Source: Deltaproteobacteria bacterium
GTDB lineage: Bacteria; Desulfobacterota; Deferrisomatia; Deferrisomatales; JACRMM01
DNA: 64,000 nt
Direction of reading: 5' to 3'
Assembly: GCA_016214985.1 (NCBI GenBank)
Contig: JACRMM010000014.1
Location: 141,293-205,292, forward strand
The position numbers and the translations under genes are program-made. Shown here in pieces: positions 10,391 to 18,334 of this stretch; positions within the stretch are counted from its first letter, which is position 1; each line of letters opens with the position of its first letter. The notes beneath the pieces are model-generated. The model was not told where the DNA came from. It searched no databases and saw only the letters and a program-made list of their open reading frames with translations.

Positions 10391-10409
10391 GGGCCTATCC
10401 GTAAATAAT
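10391..10409. repeat. Left terminal inverted repeat of the IS
   Basis: GGGCCTATCCGTAAATAAT, directly preceded by the TAA target duplication (10388-10390). The orfB stop codon (10395-10397) lies inside it. Confidence 0.9.
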
Positions 10410-10832
10410 GCCAACTCGACGCCACGCGATGATCGCGCACGCCAAGTGAACGAGGGCTTCATAGGCGCGGTCCGTCTTCTCGAAGCGGACGAGCAGTTTG
10501 CGGAATCGGTTCAGCCAGGAATGGCAGGCTTCCACCACCCAGCGGCGCGCACGGTAGCCGGGAATAGTCCGCTTTTCGGCGGTCTCCTCGCCGCGTGACT
10601 TCACGTGCGGGGTGTAGTGGCGTTGTTCCATGGCAGCTCGCGCCGGCGTTCCGGTGTAGCCCTTGTCCGCACACAGATGCTGGGGAGAGGCCTCGGTCAC
10701 GGGAGGACGGTTGATCACCACGCGATCCAAAACCGCCTCCAGCTGGGTAACGTCATGTCGATTGGCTCCGGTCACGACGAGGGAGAGCGGGACGCCACGC
10801 CCGTCGACCAGGACGTGTCGCTTCGTCCCCAT
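10395..10832 (-). CDS. IS5-family transposase, C-terminal DDE frame (OrfB)
   Basis: 145 residues covering the C-terminal catalytic half: MGTKRHVLVDGRG, VTGANRHDVTQLE, a CADKGYTG segment, then YRARRWVVEACHSWLNRFRKL with the terminal catalytic Glu. It is read one frame away from OrfA and overlaps it; the two halves would be joined by a ribosomal or transcriptional shift at the homopolymer run at 10832-10841. The ATG at 10832 may be only apparent, as this frame is normally made as part of an OrfAB fusion. The stop lies within the left inverted repeat. Confidence 0.88.
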   Translation of the reverse strand: MGTKRHVLVDGRGVPLSLVVTGANRHDVTQLEAVLDRVVINRPPVTEASPQHLCADKGYTGTPARAAMEQRHYTPHVKSRGEETAEKRTIPGYRARRWVVEACHSWLNRFRKLLVRFEKTDRAYEALVHLACAIIAWRRVGIIYG

Positions 10833-11244
10833 TTTTCCCCCGGTCCGTGGGGTTTGGCCCCACGGACTCTCTGGCCAGCGGGGCTTTCGTCATCGCTCCG
10901 TCAATGCTTTGCCACAACCAAGCGATCCCTTCCATCTCGTCGTACTCGGCCAGCCCGTTCCTCCAAAGCGCCGTGAAGAACCCAGCCCGTTCCCAACGCA
11001 GAAACTCCGTGTGGACGGAACTCGAAGCGCCAAAGCGCTCTTTCGGCAAGGCCTTCCACTGACACCCGGTCCGAAGGACATACACGATCCCCTCGAACAC
11101 CTTCCGACTATCGAGTGGCTTGCGGCCGCCGCCTCGCTTCCGCCGGTATTCCCGCTCCGCGTCGCGCCCCGGACGAGTTGGAACCAAAGCCTCCGCCTTC
11201 TCCCAAAACGCGTCCGAGACTTCCCATGACCTCGTCCGAGCCAT
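10753..11244 (-). CDS. IS5-family transposase, N-terminal frame (OrfA)
   Basis: About 163 residues: the DUF4096-type N-terminal region (WEVSDAFWEKAEALVP, YVLRTGCQWKALP, SVHTEFLRW) plus the start of the DDE domain (SIDGAMTKAPL, VGPNPTDRGKNG). ATG at 11244 follows a good GGGAGG site; longer upstream reading lies within the end of the element and is unlikely to be used. Conserved transposase sequence passes from this frame into OrfB at G5A5 (minus-strand sense), which would need a +1 (or -2) shift. Confidence 0.88.
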   Translation of the reverse strand: MARTRSWEVSDAFWEKAEALVPTRPGRDAEREYRRKRGGGRKPLDSRKVFEGIVYVLRTGCQWKALPKERFGASSSVHTEFLRWERAGFFTALWRNGLAEYDEMEGIAWLWQSIDGAMTKAPLARESVGPNPTDRGKNGDEATRPGRRAWRPALPRRDRSQST

Positions 11245-11323
11245 GCGGTCACCCTCCCGCCAACGGAGCCGGCCCCGTGCCGCTCCTCCGCTGCGAGAAT
11301 AGAGGGGGCCTCGATCCATGTCA

Positions 11324-11342
11324 ATTATTTACGGATAAGTCC
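11324..11342. repeat. Right terminal inverted repeat of the IS
   Basis: On the minus strand this reads GGACTTATCCGTAAATAAT, matching the left end at 17 of 19 positions. It is followed on the plus strand by the second TAA copy at 11343-11345. Confidence 0.9.
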
Positions 11343-11682
11343 TAAAGACATCCAACCCCAGCGCGCTCACGCCCGCCATGAGAAAGACCAGGAAGACGAG
11401 CCAGAAGACGACCCGCCCCACAAGGATCGAGGGCGAGTCCATGATGTCGGCGCGGGTAAGCACCTGGGTGGCGCCGGTCTCGGCGCAGAAGGAGTCGAAC
11501 CTGGCCACGACCAACGCGCGACGGACGAGGAGCTTCAGGACCCATGCCGCGAGCCAGCCGATCGCGAGGATGACCAGGGCAGCCAACAGTCGGGGCAGGA
11601 ACTCCATCGTCCCTTGAAAGAACCTGGACAGCGTAGTCATCATCGTTTCCACGAACGCACTCTGCATGGGCCACCTCCCTGA

Positions 11683-12948
11683 TCAGCCTTCCCATCGCGC
11701 GATGAGATGCGGTTTCCTCGTCTCGTACTCCCTGCAAACGTCCTCGAGAATCCCGTCGACCTCTTCGGCGGTCGCGTGGGCTGTCTCCAGGACGAACGAG
11801 GCCGTGCGCGCGAGGTAGAGCGGCGTGAGCGACTTGAGCAGATGGTCGCGGTTGATCACCTTCCGGTGATAGGACAGCGCCAAGTCATAGATCGTGCGAA
11901 CCCACAGGTCAGCGGGGAACCGAAAGGCCTGATGGTCCTGGCCTTCGAGCCCCTTGACGTCCTGGAACGTATCCTCGGCCAGCACCTTCTTCCAGACCGG
12001 TGCGAGATCGCCCTGTCCGGCCTCGAATCGGACGATCATCCGGTTCACGTCGACGTGGATCGGTTCGAGTCCCACGGCGTATTCAAAGCCGAAGAGGGGC
12101 ACCGCCGTCGAAGCGTTCACCTTGCTCCAGTACTCCTCGTTCGCCTCCATCAAACTGAAGACGGAACTGACCACCTGGGTGAGCATGGCGCTCAAATCCA
12201 CGCCCGGGTCTTTCACATCGTGGATCTTGGCGCCGAGAAACGACTGGCAGACCTTGAACCCGCCCGTGATGGCCGTCGTGGTCATCCAGATGTCGATCCC
12301 GAAGCGCGCGACGTCCGTGTGCCACACGTCGCCGGACAGGTAGTGCTCCGCCAGGCGTCCCGAGAAACCAAAGTCGCCGCCGATGGGTTGGCGGACTCTC
12401 TTGCCGTAGAGCGCTCGGGTGAGCGGGTAGACGATGGCGTTGGTGATCGTGCCGTCGTACTTGTGCCGGTGGTACATGGGGGCCACGAAATCAAAGCCTT
12501 CCCTCAGAACCGGGCTGAGCAGCAAGTCGACCCACTCCGGAGTGATGCTGCGCAGATCGGCGTCGACGACGGCGCACGCTCTGGCGCCGGTCTCGGCCGC
12601 GATGCCGAAGATCGTGCGCAGGGCGCTGCCCTTTCCCGGAATGCCGTGGTACGGGGTGATGATCTTGTGAACGGTGTGGAGCGGGTGAGACGCGAGGAGG
12701 GTCCGGTAGTCGCCGATCGACGTTTCCCGCACGACGTCGGGCGTACCGTCGGTGGACCCGCCGTCCGAGTTGACCAGGATGGCTCGACGATCTGGAAAGT
12801 ACTTGGCCAGGCCAGCATTGATGGCCCGCACGACGTGGGAAATGGTCTGAGCATTGTTGTAGCTCGGAATCCCGATCAAGATGTCAACGGGCGGGATCTC
12901 GCGAATCTTCTGCTGGACCTCTTCCTGCAACAGCAGCTCATGTTGCAT
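11683..12948 (-). CDS. Family 2-like glycosyltransferase, probable glucosyl/mannosyl-(phospho)glycerate synthase
   Basis: Cytoplasmic 421-residue GT-A glycosyltransferase. It shows DILIGIPSYNNAQTI, LVNSDGGSTDGTPD, the glycine-rich PGKGSALR, and VVDADLRSITPEW as the nucleotide-sugar/metal motif; MYHRHKYDGTITN follows. This pattern resembles glucosyl-3-phosphoglycerate or glucosylglycerate synthases rather than wall glycosyltransferases. ATG at 12948 has GGAG five bases upstream and is preferred to the longer starts. The neighbouring glycerate kinase-phosphatase fusion (13214-15571) supports synthesis of a glycosylglycerate solute. The choice between phosphorylated and free glycerate acceptor, and between GDP- and UDP-sugar donor, cannot be made by eye. 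Confidence 0.72.
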   Translation of the reverse strand: MQHELLLQEEVQQKIREIPPVDILIGIPSYNNAQTISHVVRAINAGLAKYFPDRRAILVNSDGGSTDGTPDVVRETSIGDYRTLLASHPLHTVHKIITPYHGIPGKGSALRTIFGIAAETGARACAVVDADLRSITPEWVDLLLSPVLREGFDFVAPMYHRHKYDGTITNAIVYPLTRALYGKRVRQPIGGDFGFSGRLAEHYLSGDVWHTDVARFGIDIWMTTTAITGGFKVCQSFLGAKIHDVKDPGVDLSAMLTQVVSSVFSLMEANEEYWSKVNASTAVPLFGFEYAVGLEPIHVDVNRMIVRFEAGQGDLAPVWKKVLAEDTFQDVKGLEGQDHQAFRFPADLWVRTIYDLALSYHRKVINRDHLLKSLTPLYLARTASFVLETAHATAEEVDGILEDVCREYETRKPHLIARWEG

Positions 12949-13213
12949 GGCATCTCCGGACATCAACCGAGTTCCATCGGACTCGTGTGAGCCCCCCGAC
13001 GGCCAGGGCAGACTCGTTCCACGACGCCAGGGTACTTCAGGCTTTCGAGTGAGCAAACCCCGGGGTGTCCGATTTGGGGGGACAACAGCGAACTCGTGAG
13101 CCTTGCCCGGCCGCCTGGCCCACGGCAGGGATGGGGTCCCCCGCTGGCTCAGAACGGATGGTGTGCAGGGGAGGATCGGCGCGGGTCAACCTGGGGTCTC
13201 ATGGATCTCTGCC

Positions 13214-15571
13214 TCATGCGCCGATGTCGCGGAGCCACTCCTCGACGGCCCGAGCCCAACCCTCGGGCCCGATGCCGGAGACGCGAACGATCTCCGGGTG
13301 AGCTCCCGCGAGGTGCCCTCCGCCGGGTCGCTCCACGAGAACTCCTCGGTCGACGGCGTGTAGCATCGTCAGGTCGTTCTCGCTGTCGCCCACGCCGAGG
13401 GAGGGGAGCCTCCGGCCGTAGCTCTCCGCCCAGGCGTCGAGCACCCAGCGGACTGCTCCTCCCTTGTCATTTCCTCCCACGAGGTGCCAAAACCGCCCGC
13501 CGCGAAGCACCTGAAGGCGCTGCGCCGAGAGCCAGCGCCGAACGGCCTCGAGCTGCTCTTCCTCGGGTTCGGCGAGCCAGACGAAGGGCTCGTCGAAGTC
13601 TCGCCGGTGGGCACGCTCGGCATCGTCCGGTGCCAGTCCGGTGAGCTCCCGGATCTCAGTGGCCTCCATGTCTCCGAACCCTCGAACGCGGAGGCCGAAA
13701 CCGCTTCTCAGGGCCTCAAAGGCTCGCCTCAGGACCGGGTAGGGAGTGCCGAACACCTTGGCGGGCACCTCGTCAACGCGGTCGGGGAAGTGCGTCCTCC
13801 GGGGGCCGTCGCCGGCGTGGAACACCGCGCCGCCGTTCTCCGAGATGAAGGGACCGTGGAGCCGGAGCCGTTCCTGCCACGCCAGCATCTCGGAGCGGGT
13901 CTTCGACGAGCACAGGATGACGGGCACGCCCGCCTCCTGCGCGGCGGCGAGCGAAAGGACGGCTGGAGCGAAGTTGCAGGTGTCGTGGTCGAGCAGCGTC
14001 CCGTCGAGGTCGGTGAAGATCAGACCGGCCGGCAGTGTACCCGCCCCCGTCTTTGGTGAGCGCGTCCCGCGTCGGCCCCTGCCTCGAAGGCGCCTTGCCG
14101 GCACGTCACCGCGGGAAGAGGCGTGACGTTGCCGGTTCGGCTCCAGGGGAGTGTCTGCCGCCGACCAAGCGAACAGGAGAATGAGGTCGTTCACGTTGGT
14201 GCCGGTCGGACCCGTGAGGAGCAAATCGGCGAGGGCACTCCACAGTGGAAGGCTGTCGTTCGCCGCGAGGGCCGCCCAGGGATCGAGCCCAAGTTGGCGC
14301 GTCCGGGCGACGGTCTCCGCCGTCGCGAGGGCTCCCGCAGCCTCGGTCGGCCCGTCGTTGCCGTCCGTGGCCACGCTCACGACGGCAACGCCCGCGTTCG
14401 CCGGCCTCGGGGCGCGGTCGAGCGCCAGGGCCGCGGCCAGGGCGAGCTCCTGGTTACGTCCGCCTGTCCCTTTGCCCCGCAGGGTGACGGTGGTCTCGCC
14501 ACCGAGGACGAGGCACGCGGGAAGCGGGAGGTCCAACTCACCCCAGGCGAGCGACCCCCCGAGTCCGGCCACGACCCGGCCCACTTCGCGAGCCTCGCCC
14601 TCCCACCGGGACCCGAGGTAGAGGGGGTTCCAGCCCTGCTGCCGGGCTTGCGCGCACGCGGCCCGGGCAGCCCGGGCATTGTCGCCGACGATCACGTGGT
14701 GGACCCGGTCGAAGAGGGGGTCACCTGGTTTCGGCGTCTCGGCGAGGTCCCCGGAACACCCTCGCTCGATTCGGACCCTCACGGCAGCGGGTACCCTCTC
14801 GAGCAGGGCGTAGCGCGTCAGCACCGCAAGGGCTTCGGAGAACGTGGTCGGGTCCGGTGCGGTCGGGCCGGACGCGATGGCATCCAGCGGGCTTCCGACG
14901 ACGTCGGAGAGGAGGAGGGTCGCGACTCGGGCGGGTGAGGCGAGCCTCGCGAGTTGCCCGCCTGCCAGCCGGGAGCAGTGTTTCCGGACCGCGTTGATCT
15001 CGGTGATGGTTGCGCCACATGCCAGGAGGAGGTCGGTCGTCTCCTGAAGGTCTTCCAGGCGAAGCCCGTCTGCCAGCGCGGGAAGAAGGGCCGACCCGCC
15101 GCCGGAGAGCAGAACGATCACCAGGTCCCGGCGGGTGAGGCCGGCGAGCAGGTCGAGCATCCGTGCGACGCCCGCGACTCCGGCCGCATCCGGAACCGGG
15201 TGGGCGGCCTCGACGATGTCGATGCGGCCGGTCGACGCCGGCGGCATCGAGGAGAGGGGGAGGGACGCCGCACCGAAGCGAGCGGCGCGGAACCCCGCCC
15301 CCGTGTGCCCGCGCTTCACGGTCACGACCCCGGCCGTGATCCGATCACCGAGCGCCTCCGAGAGTGCCGCGGCCATCGGCGCGCAGGCCTTGCCCCCTCC
15401 GACGACGACGATTCGGTCGACGTCCGACAGGGCATAGTCTCGGTCGCCGATGCGCAGGCGATCGCCCTCGACCCGCAGATGTGCCCGGACGGCCTCGGCC
15501 GGGTCGACGGCCCGAAGCGCCGCCTCGACGATGGAGAGGAACTGCTCGCGGTGCGCTGCGTCAGGGATCAA
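13214..15571 (-). CDS. Glycerate 2-kinase fused to mannosyl-3-phosphoglycerate-phosphatase-like HAD domain
   Basis: A 785-residue bifunctional protein. Residues about 1-470 are a GckA/MOFRL-type glycerate 2-kinase: RIVVVGGGKA, VLLSGGGSALL, TEINAVRKHCSRLAGG, LSDVVGSPLDAIASGPT, ATDGNDGPTEAAGA and GPTGTNVNDL. A 40-residue Arg-rich linker leads to a HAD phosphatase (about 513-785): IFTDLDGTLLDHDT, CSSKTR, ISENGGAVF and GVGDSENDLTML, as in mannosyl-3-phosphoglycerate phosphatases. The start is uncertain; TTG at 15571 (ribosome site AGAGGA) is preferred to TTG at 15592. With the adjacent glycosyltransferase it supplies phosphoglycerate and removes phosphate from the glycosylated product, a plausible solute pathway. 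Confidence 0.85.
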   Translation of the reverse strand: MIPDAAHREQFLSIVEAALRAVDPAEAVRAHLRVEGDRLRIGDRDYALSDVDRIVVVGGGKACAPMAAALSEALGDRITAGVVTVKRGHTGAGFRAARFGAASLPLSSMPPASTGRIDIVEAAHPVPDAAGVAGVARMLDLLAGLTRRDLVIVLLSGGGSALLPALADGLRLEDLQETTDLLLACGATITEINAVRKHCSRLAGGQLARLASPARVATLLLSDVVGSPLDAIASGPTAPDPTTFSEALAVLTRYALLERVPAAVRVRIERGCSGDLAETPKPGDPLFDRVHHVIVGDNARAARAACAQARQQGWNPLYLGSRWEGEAREVGRVVAGLGGSLAWGELDLPLPACLVLGGETTVTLRGKGTGGRNQELALAAALALDRAPRPANAGVAVVSVATDGNDGPTEAAGALATAETVARTRQLGLDPWAALAANDSLPLWSALADLLLTGPTGTNVNDLILLFAWSAADTPLEPNRQRHASSRGDVPARRLRGRGRRGTRSPKTGAGTLPAGLIFTDLDGTLLDHDTCNFAPAVLSLAAAQEAGVPVILCSSKTRSEMLAWQERLRLHGPFISENGGAVFHAGDGPRRTHFPDRVDEVPAKVFGTPYPVLRRAFEALRSGFGLRVRGFGDMEATEIRELTGLAPDDAERAHRRDFDEPFVWLAEPEEEQLEAVRRWLSAQRLQVLRGGRFWHLVGGNDKGGAVRWVLDAWAESYGRRLPSLGVGDSENDLTMLHAVDRGVLVERPGGGHLAGAHPEIVRVSGIGPEGWARAVEEWLRDIGA

Positions 15572-15673
15572 GGGCGTCCTCTTCTCAGGCAACCTCCCAG
15601 TGCCCTGCCGCGAGACGCTACCCGTTTTCCGGTCAGTGTCCAGGGGCCGGGAGGGAAAGCGTGCCGTCGGCTC

Positions 15674-17554
15674 TCACCCTGGAGCGGAAGCTCCGGCCCG
15701 CGCGATCAGTGCCTTGTTGTATGCGGAGACGATGTCTCGCCGGGACACCATGCCGAGGACCGTCGTCGGTTCGTCGCGACGGACGACGGGCAGGTGCTCG
15801 ATGTTCCGAAACCCGATCTTCGCCAGCGCGTCGCGCAGGGTCTCGTCGGGGAAGGCTGTGACCACGTCTCGGGTGGAGATGTCCTTGGCGATGACGATAT
15901 CGTGCAGGCTCTCCTCGTAGACGACCTCCCGCAGGTCCTGCAGGCTCAGGATCCCGGCGAGTCTCTGCTGCGCGTCGACGACCGGGAAGGTGGTGTGCCG
16001 CGAGGTCGGGATGAACCGGAGAACCTCCCGCAGGGGCATCGCCTCCGAGATCGCATCGAACGCAGGGCTCATCACCTCGCGCACCTGGATGGACCGGAGC
16101 ATGTCGACTTCCCTGCCTTGCTCCAGGTGGATGCCGCGGCGCGCGAGCTCGAAGGTCTCGATGGAGTATGCCTGGAAGTGCCGGGAGACTGAATAGCCGA
16201 TCACGGCGGTGGTCATGATCGGAAGGATGGCCGAGTACTCGTTGGTCATCTCGAAGATAAGGAAGATGGCCGTCATCGGGGCGTGGGTCGCCGCAGCCAG
16301 GAAGCCTCCCATGCCCACCAGGGCGTACGCACCCGGACCCGCCGCGATGCGTGGAAACAGAGCGCCGGCCACGACGCCGAACGCTCCTCCGATCATGGCC
16401 CCGATGAAGAGGCACGGCGCGAAGATCCCTCCGGCGTTCCCCGATCCGAGCGTGAGTCCCGTGGCGTACATCTTCGCGAGGGAGAGGGCGAGGAGCACCC
16501 CGACGGTGAGCGTGCCGGCGAGCGCGGCCTCCACATGGGGGTACCCGTTTCCGAGCACCTGGGGGAGCCCGATCCCGATGACCCCGGTCAGGCCCGCCCC
16601 CACGATGCCTTTGATGCCTGCGGGAGCCTTCCACTCGTGGAACCGATCGCCGATCGCGTGGAAGCTCCGGATGAAGTGGACGGCGAAGAAGGCGATGAGA
16701 AGGCCCAGGAACGCGTAGAGGAGCATCTCCCAGGGGCTCCGGAGCACGTACGGGGGAACGCGGAACGCCGGGCGGTTCCCCTCCAGGGTGCGGGCGACGA
16801 GCGTTCCGACCCCGGAGCTGATCACGAGGGGCGTGAAGTTGCCGGCACCGAAGGACCCCAGCAACACGATCTCTTCGGCGAAGAAGACGCCGGCGATCGG
16901 AGCGTTGAAGGTGCCCCCGATGCCCGCAGCCACCCCGCAGGCCACGAGCGTTTGAAGCCTCTCCTGACTCACCTTCAGCCGCTGGCCGACCATCGAACCC
17001 AGGGCGCCCCCGATCTGCGCCACGGGGCCTTCGACCCCGGCCGAGCCGCCGGACCCGATAGTGATGGCGGAGCTGACGGCCTTGATCAGGATGGACCGGG
17101 CCCTCAGTAACGATCCCCGCAGGTGAACCGTTTCGAGGAACCGCGAAAAGCCCTGTCCTCGGACCTCGCCCGGGAAGACGTACTCGAGGGGGATCAGCAG
17201 GAGGGCGCCCGCGGCGGGCAGCAGTGGCAGCAGGGCCGAGCGGAAGAGCGACGAACCAAGACCCAGCAGCGCGCTGCCCCCGTCGAAGATGAGCAGGTGG
17301 CAGAGGTCGAGGAGCGCGCGATAGGCTACGTTTCCGAGACCGGCGAGCAGGCCGATGGCGACGGCCATGCCGAGGACGCCGGCATTCTCCGACGGCTTCA
17401 GCTGGCTGAGCCACGTGTCGATTCGGGGGGACGGTCGTTTCAGTAGGTCTTCCCTGTTACGCGATGGATCGCCCGTCGGCAACCCGCTCGACCCGAGTTC
17501 GGGCGTCCGCACGAGGATCGGCCGGCGCGACGCACCAGGATGCGATCTTCCCAA
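15674..17554 (-). CDS. CLC-family chloride channel/antiporter with CBS pair
   Basis: Inner-membrane chloride transporter. The membrane domain shows the CLC signatures GSGGSAGVEGPVAQIGG (the GxEGP gating glutamate is kept), FNAPIAGVFFAEEI (position of the internal proton glutamate) and GSGNAGGIFAPCLFIG. The C-terminal 130 residues form two CBS motifs (IQVREVMSPAF and ISTRDVVTAFPD), likely nucleotide-regulated. The first start in the open frame is TTG at 17554, giving 626 residues, but the first 50 residues are atypical and the true start may be further in. Fits the osmotic theme of the neighbouring genes. Confidence 0.92.
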   Translation of the reverse strand: MGRSHPGASRRPILVRTPELGSSGLPTGDPSRNREDLLKRPSPRIDTWLSQLKPSENAGVLGMAVAIGLLAGLGNVAYRALLDLCHLLIFDGGSALLGLGSSLFRSALLPLLPAAGALLLIPLEYVFPGEVRGQGFSRFLETVHLRGSLLRARSILIKAVSSAITIGSGGSAGVEGPVAQIGGALGSMVGQRLKVSQERLQTLVACGVAAGIGGTFNAPIAGVFFAEEIVLLGSFGAGNFTPLVISSGVGTLVARTLEGNRPAFRVPPYVLRSPWEMLLYAFLGLLIAFFAVHFIRSFHAIGDRFHEWKAPAGIKGIVGAGLTGVIGIGLPQVLGNGYPHVEAALAGTLTVGVLLALSLAKMYATGLTLGSGNAGGIFAPCLFIGAMIGGAFGVVAGALFPRIAAGPGAYALVGMGGFLAAATHAPMTAIFLIFEMTNEYSAILPIMTTAVIGYSVSRHFQAYSIETFELARRGIHLEQGREVDMLRSIQVREVMSPAFDAISEAMPLREVLRFIPTSRHTTFPVVDAQQRLAGILSLQDLREVVYEESLHDIVIAKDISTRDVVTAFPDETLRDALAKIGFRNIEHLPVVRRDEPTTVLGMVSRRDIVSAYNKALIARAGASAPG

Positions 17555-17698
17555 TGCCGCCGCTGTGGGCCCCTGCCCCGGGGCGACGACGTGCGCATCC
17601 TAGGCCAACCGACGTCAGGGGTCAAACACACGTCGCCGCGGGGCGGGTGCGGTGCGTGCTGCCCGCGCGGCCGCTCGCGGGGCTCGAGAAAGGGTCGC

Positions 17699-18334
17699 CT
17701 ACGGAAGGAGATCGCCCCTGTGCAGCACGAACATCCGGTGGTAGGGGTTCTCCCACAGGCGGTACGTCTTCGTCACGGCAAACCCTGCCGCGGCCATCGT
17801 GCCGATGATGCGCGACAGGGGATAGCCTCTCGCGCCGATCTCCCAGTAGTGCTCCCCGCGAAACGTGAGGAGAGTCGGGTTCCAGTTCGGCAGCTCGAGG
17901 TGGAGTCGCCGCTCTCTCGTCCCGGGCAACCGGAGCGAGGCCTGCAGGTAGCGATTGCAGTCCGGAAGAGTGACCACGGCGAAGCGTCTCGCCACCCGGC
18001 GGAGCTCAGAGAGAGCCGCACCGAAGGCGTCGAAGGGCAGGTGCTCCAGCACCTGGCAGCACAGGACAGCGTCGAAGCCGGTGCTCCGCACTGGCAGAGC
18101 GGCCACGGAGCCGACGACCTGGGGCGCCAGATGGCCGTCGAAGTCCAGGGTGGTGACCCGCGGGACCCTCTGGCGCAGCAACTGGGTGAGCCACCCGTTG
18201 CCGATGCCGATCTCCAGAACTGACTCCGGCGCCAGCGCCGCGGTCTCCGTGAGCTGATGCCCGTAGGACGCGAAGCGTCTGGCATCAGCGTAGCCGGCGC
18301 TGACGTAGGTTTCCCGGTCCACCTGAGGGGTCAC
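17699..18334 (-). CDS. SAM-dependent methyltransferase (type 11)
   Basis: A 211-residue soluble class I methyltransferase. Motif I is SVLEIGIGNGWL, followed by VTTLDFDGHLAPQVVG and the post-motif CCQVLEHLPFDAF; the C-terminal half is of the glycan/lipid-linked type. The substrate is unknown. GTG at 18334 overlaps the stop of the upstream GT9 gene by four bases, fixing the start; a long open frame upstream is antisense to other coding. As last gene of the WbqC-WecA operon it probably methylates a sugar of the surface polysaccharide. Confidence 0.8.
   Translation of the reverse strand: MTPQVDRETYVSAGYADARRFASYGHQLTETAALAPESVLEIGIGNGWLTQLLRQRVPRVTTLDFDGHLAPQVVGSVAALPVRSTGFDAVLCCQVLEHLPFDAFGAALSELRRVARRFAVVTLPDCNRYLQASLRLPGTRERRLHLELPNWNPTLLTFRGEHYWEIGARGYPLSRIIGTMAAAGFAVTKTYRLWENPYHRMFVLHRGDLLP

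Larger units (their letters stand above)
10391..11342 (-). mobile_element. IS5/IS427-type insertion sequence, 952 bp
   Basis: Complete element bounded by imperfect 19-base terminal inverted repeats (GGGCCTATCCGTAAATAAT and GGACTTATCCGTAAATAAT, 17 of 19 matching) and flanked by a TAA direct repeat at 10388-10390 and 11343-11345. A three-base TNA duplication and two overlapping transposase frames are typical of the IS427 group of IS5. It splits the membrane-protein gene. The exactly restorable target frame and intact ends argue for a recent insertion. Confidence 0.92.
10008..11667 (-). pseudogene. TM-helix (mechanosensitive-channel-like) membrane protein split by an IS
   Basis: The N-terminal part (11667 down to about 11346; TMEFLPRLLAALVILAIGW and further membrane segments) and the C-terminal part (10387 down to 10008; GILLVGFLLGNF, FAISFGAVMLGLALAFGLGG) are halves of one gene. 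Removing bases 10391-11342 plus one copy of the flanking TAA restores an unbroken frame across the junction, GLDVF-NHLIAAFFLYLPRV, giving a protein of about 235 residues with four or five membrane segments of the conserved-TM-helix type. It starts 16 bases after the stop of the upstream glycosyltransferase, so it was probably co-transcribed with the solute-synthesis gene. As it stands it is disrupted, and the N-terminal fragment ends inside the IS. Confidence 0.9.
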
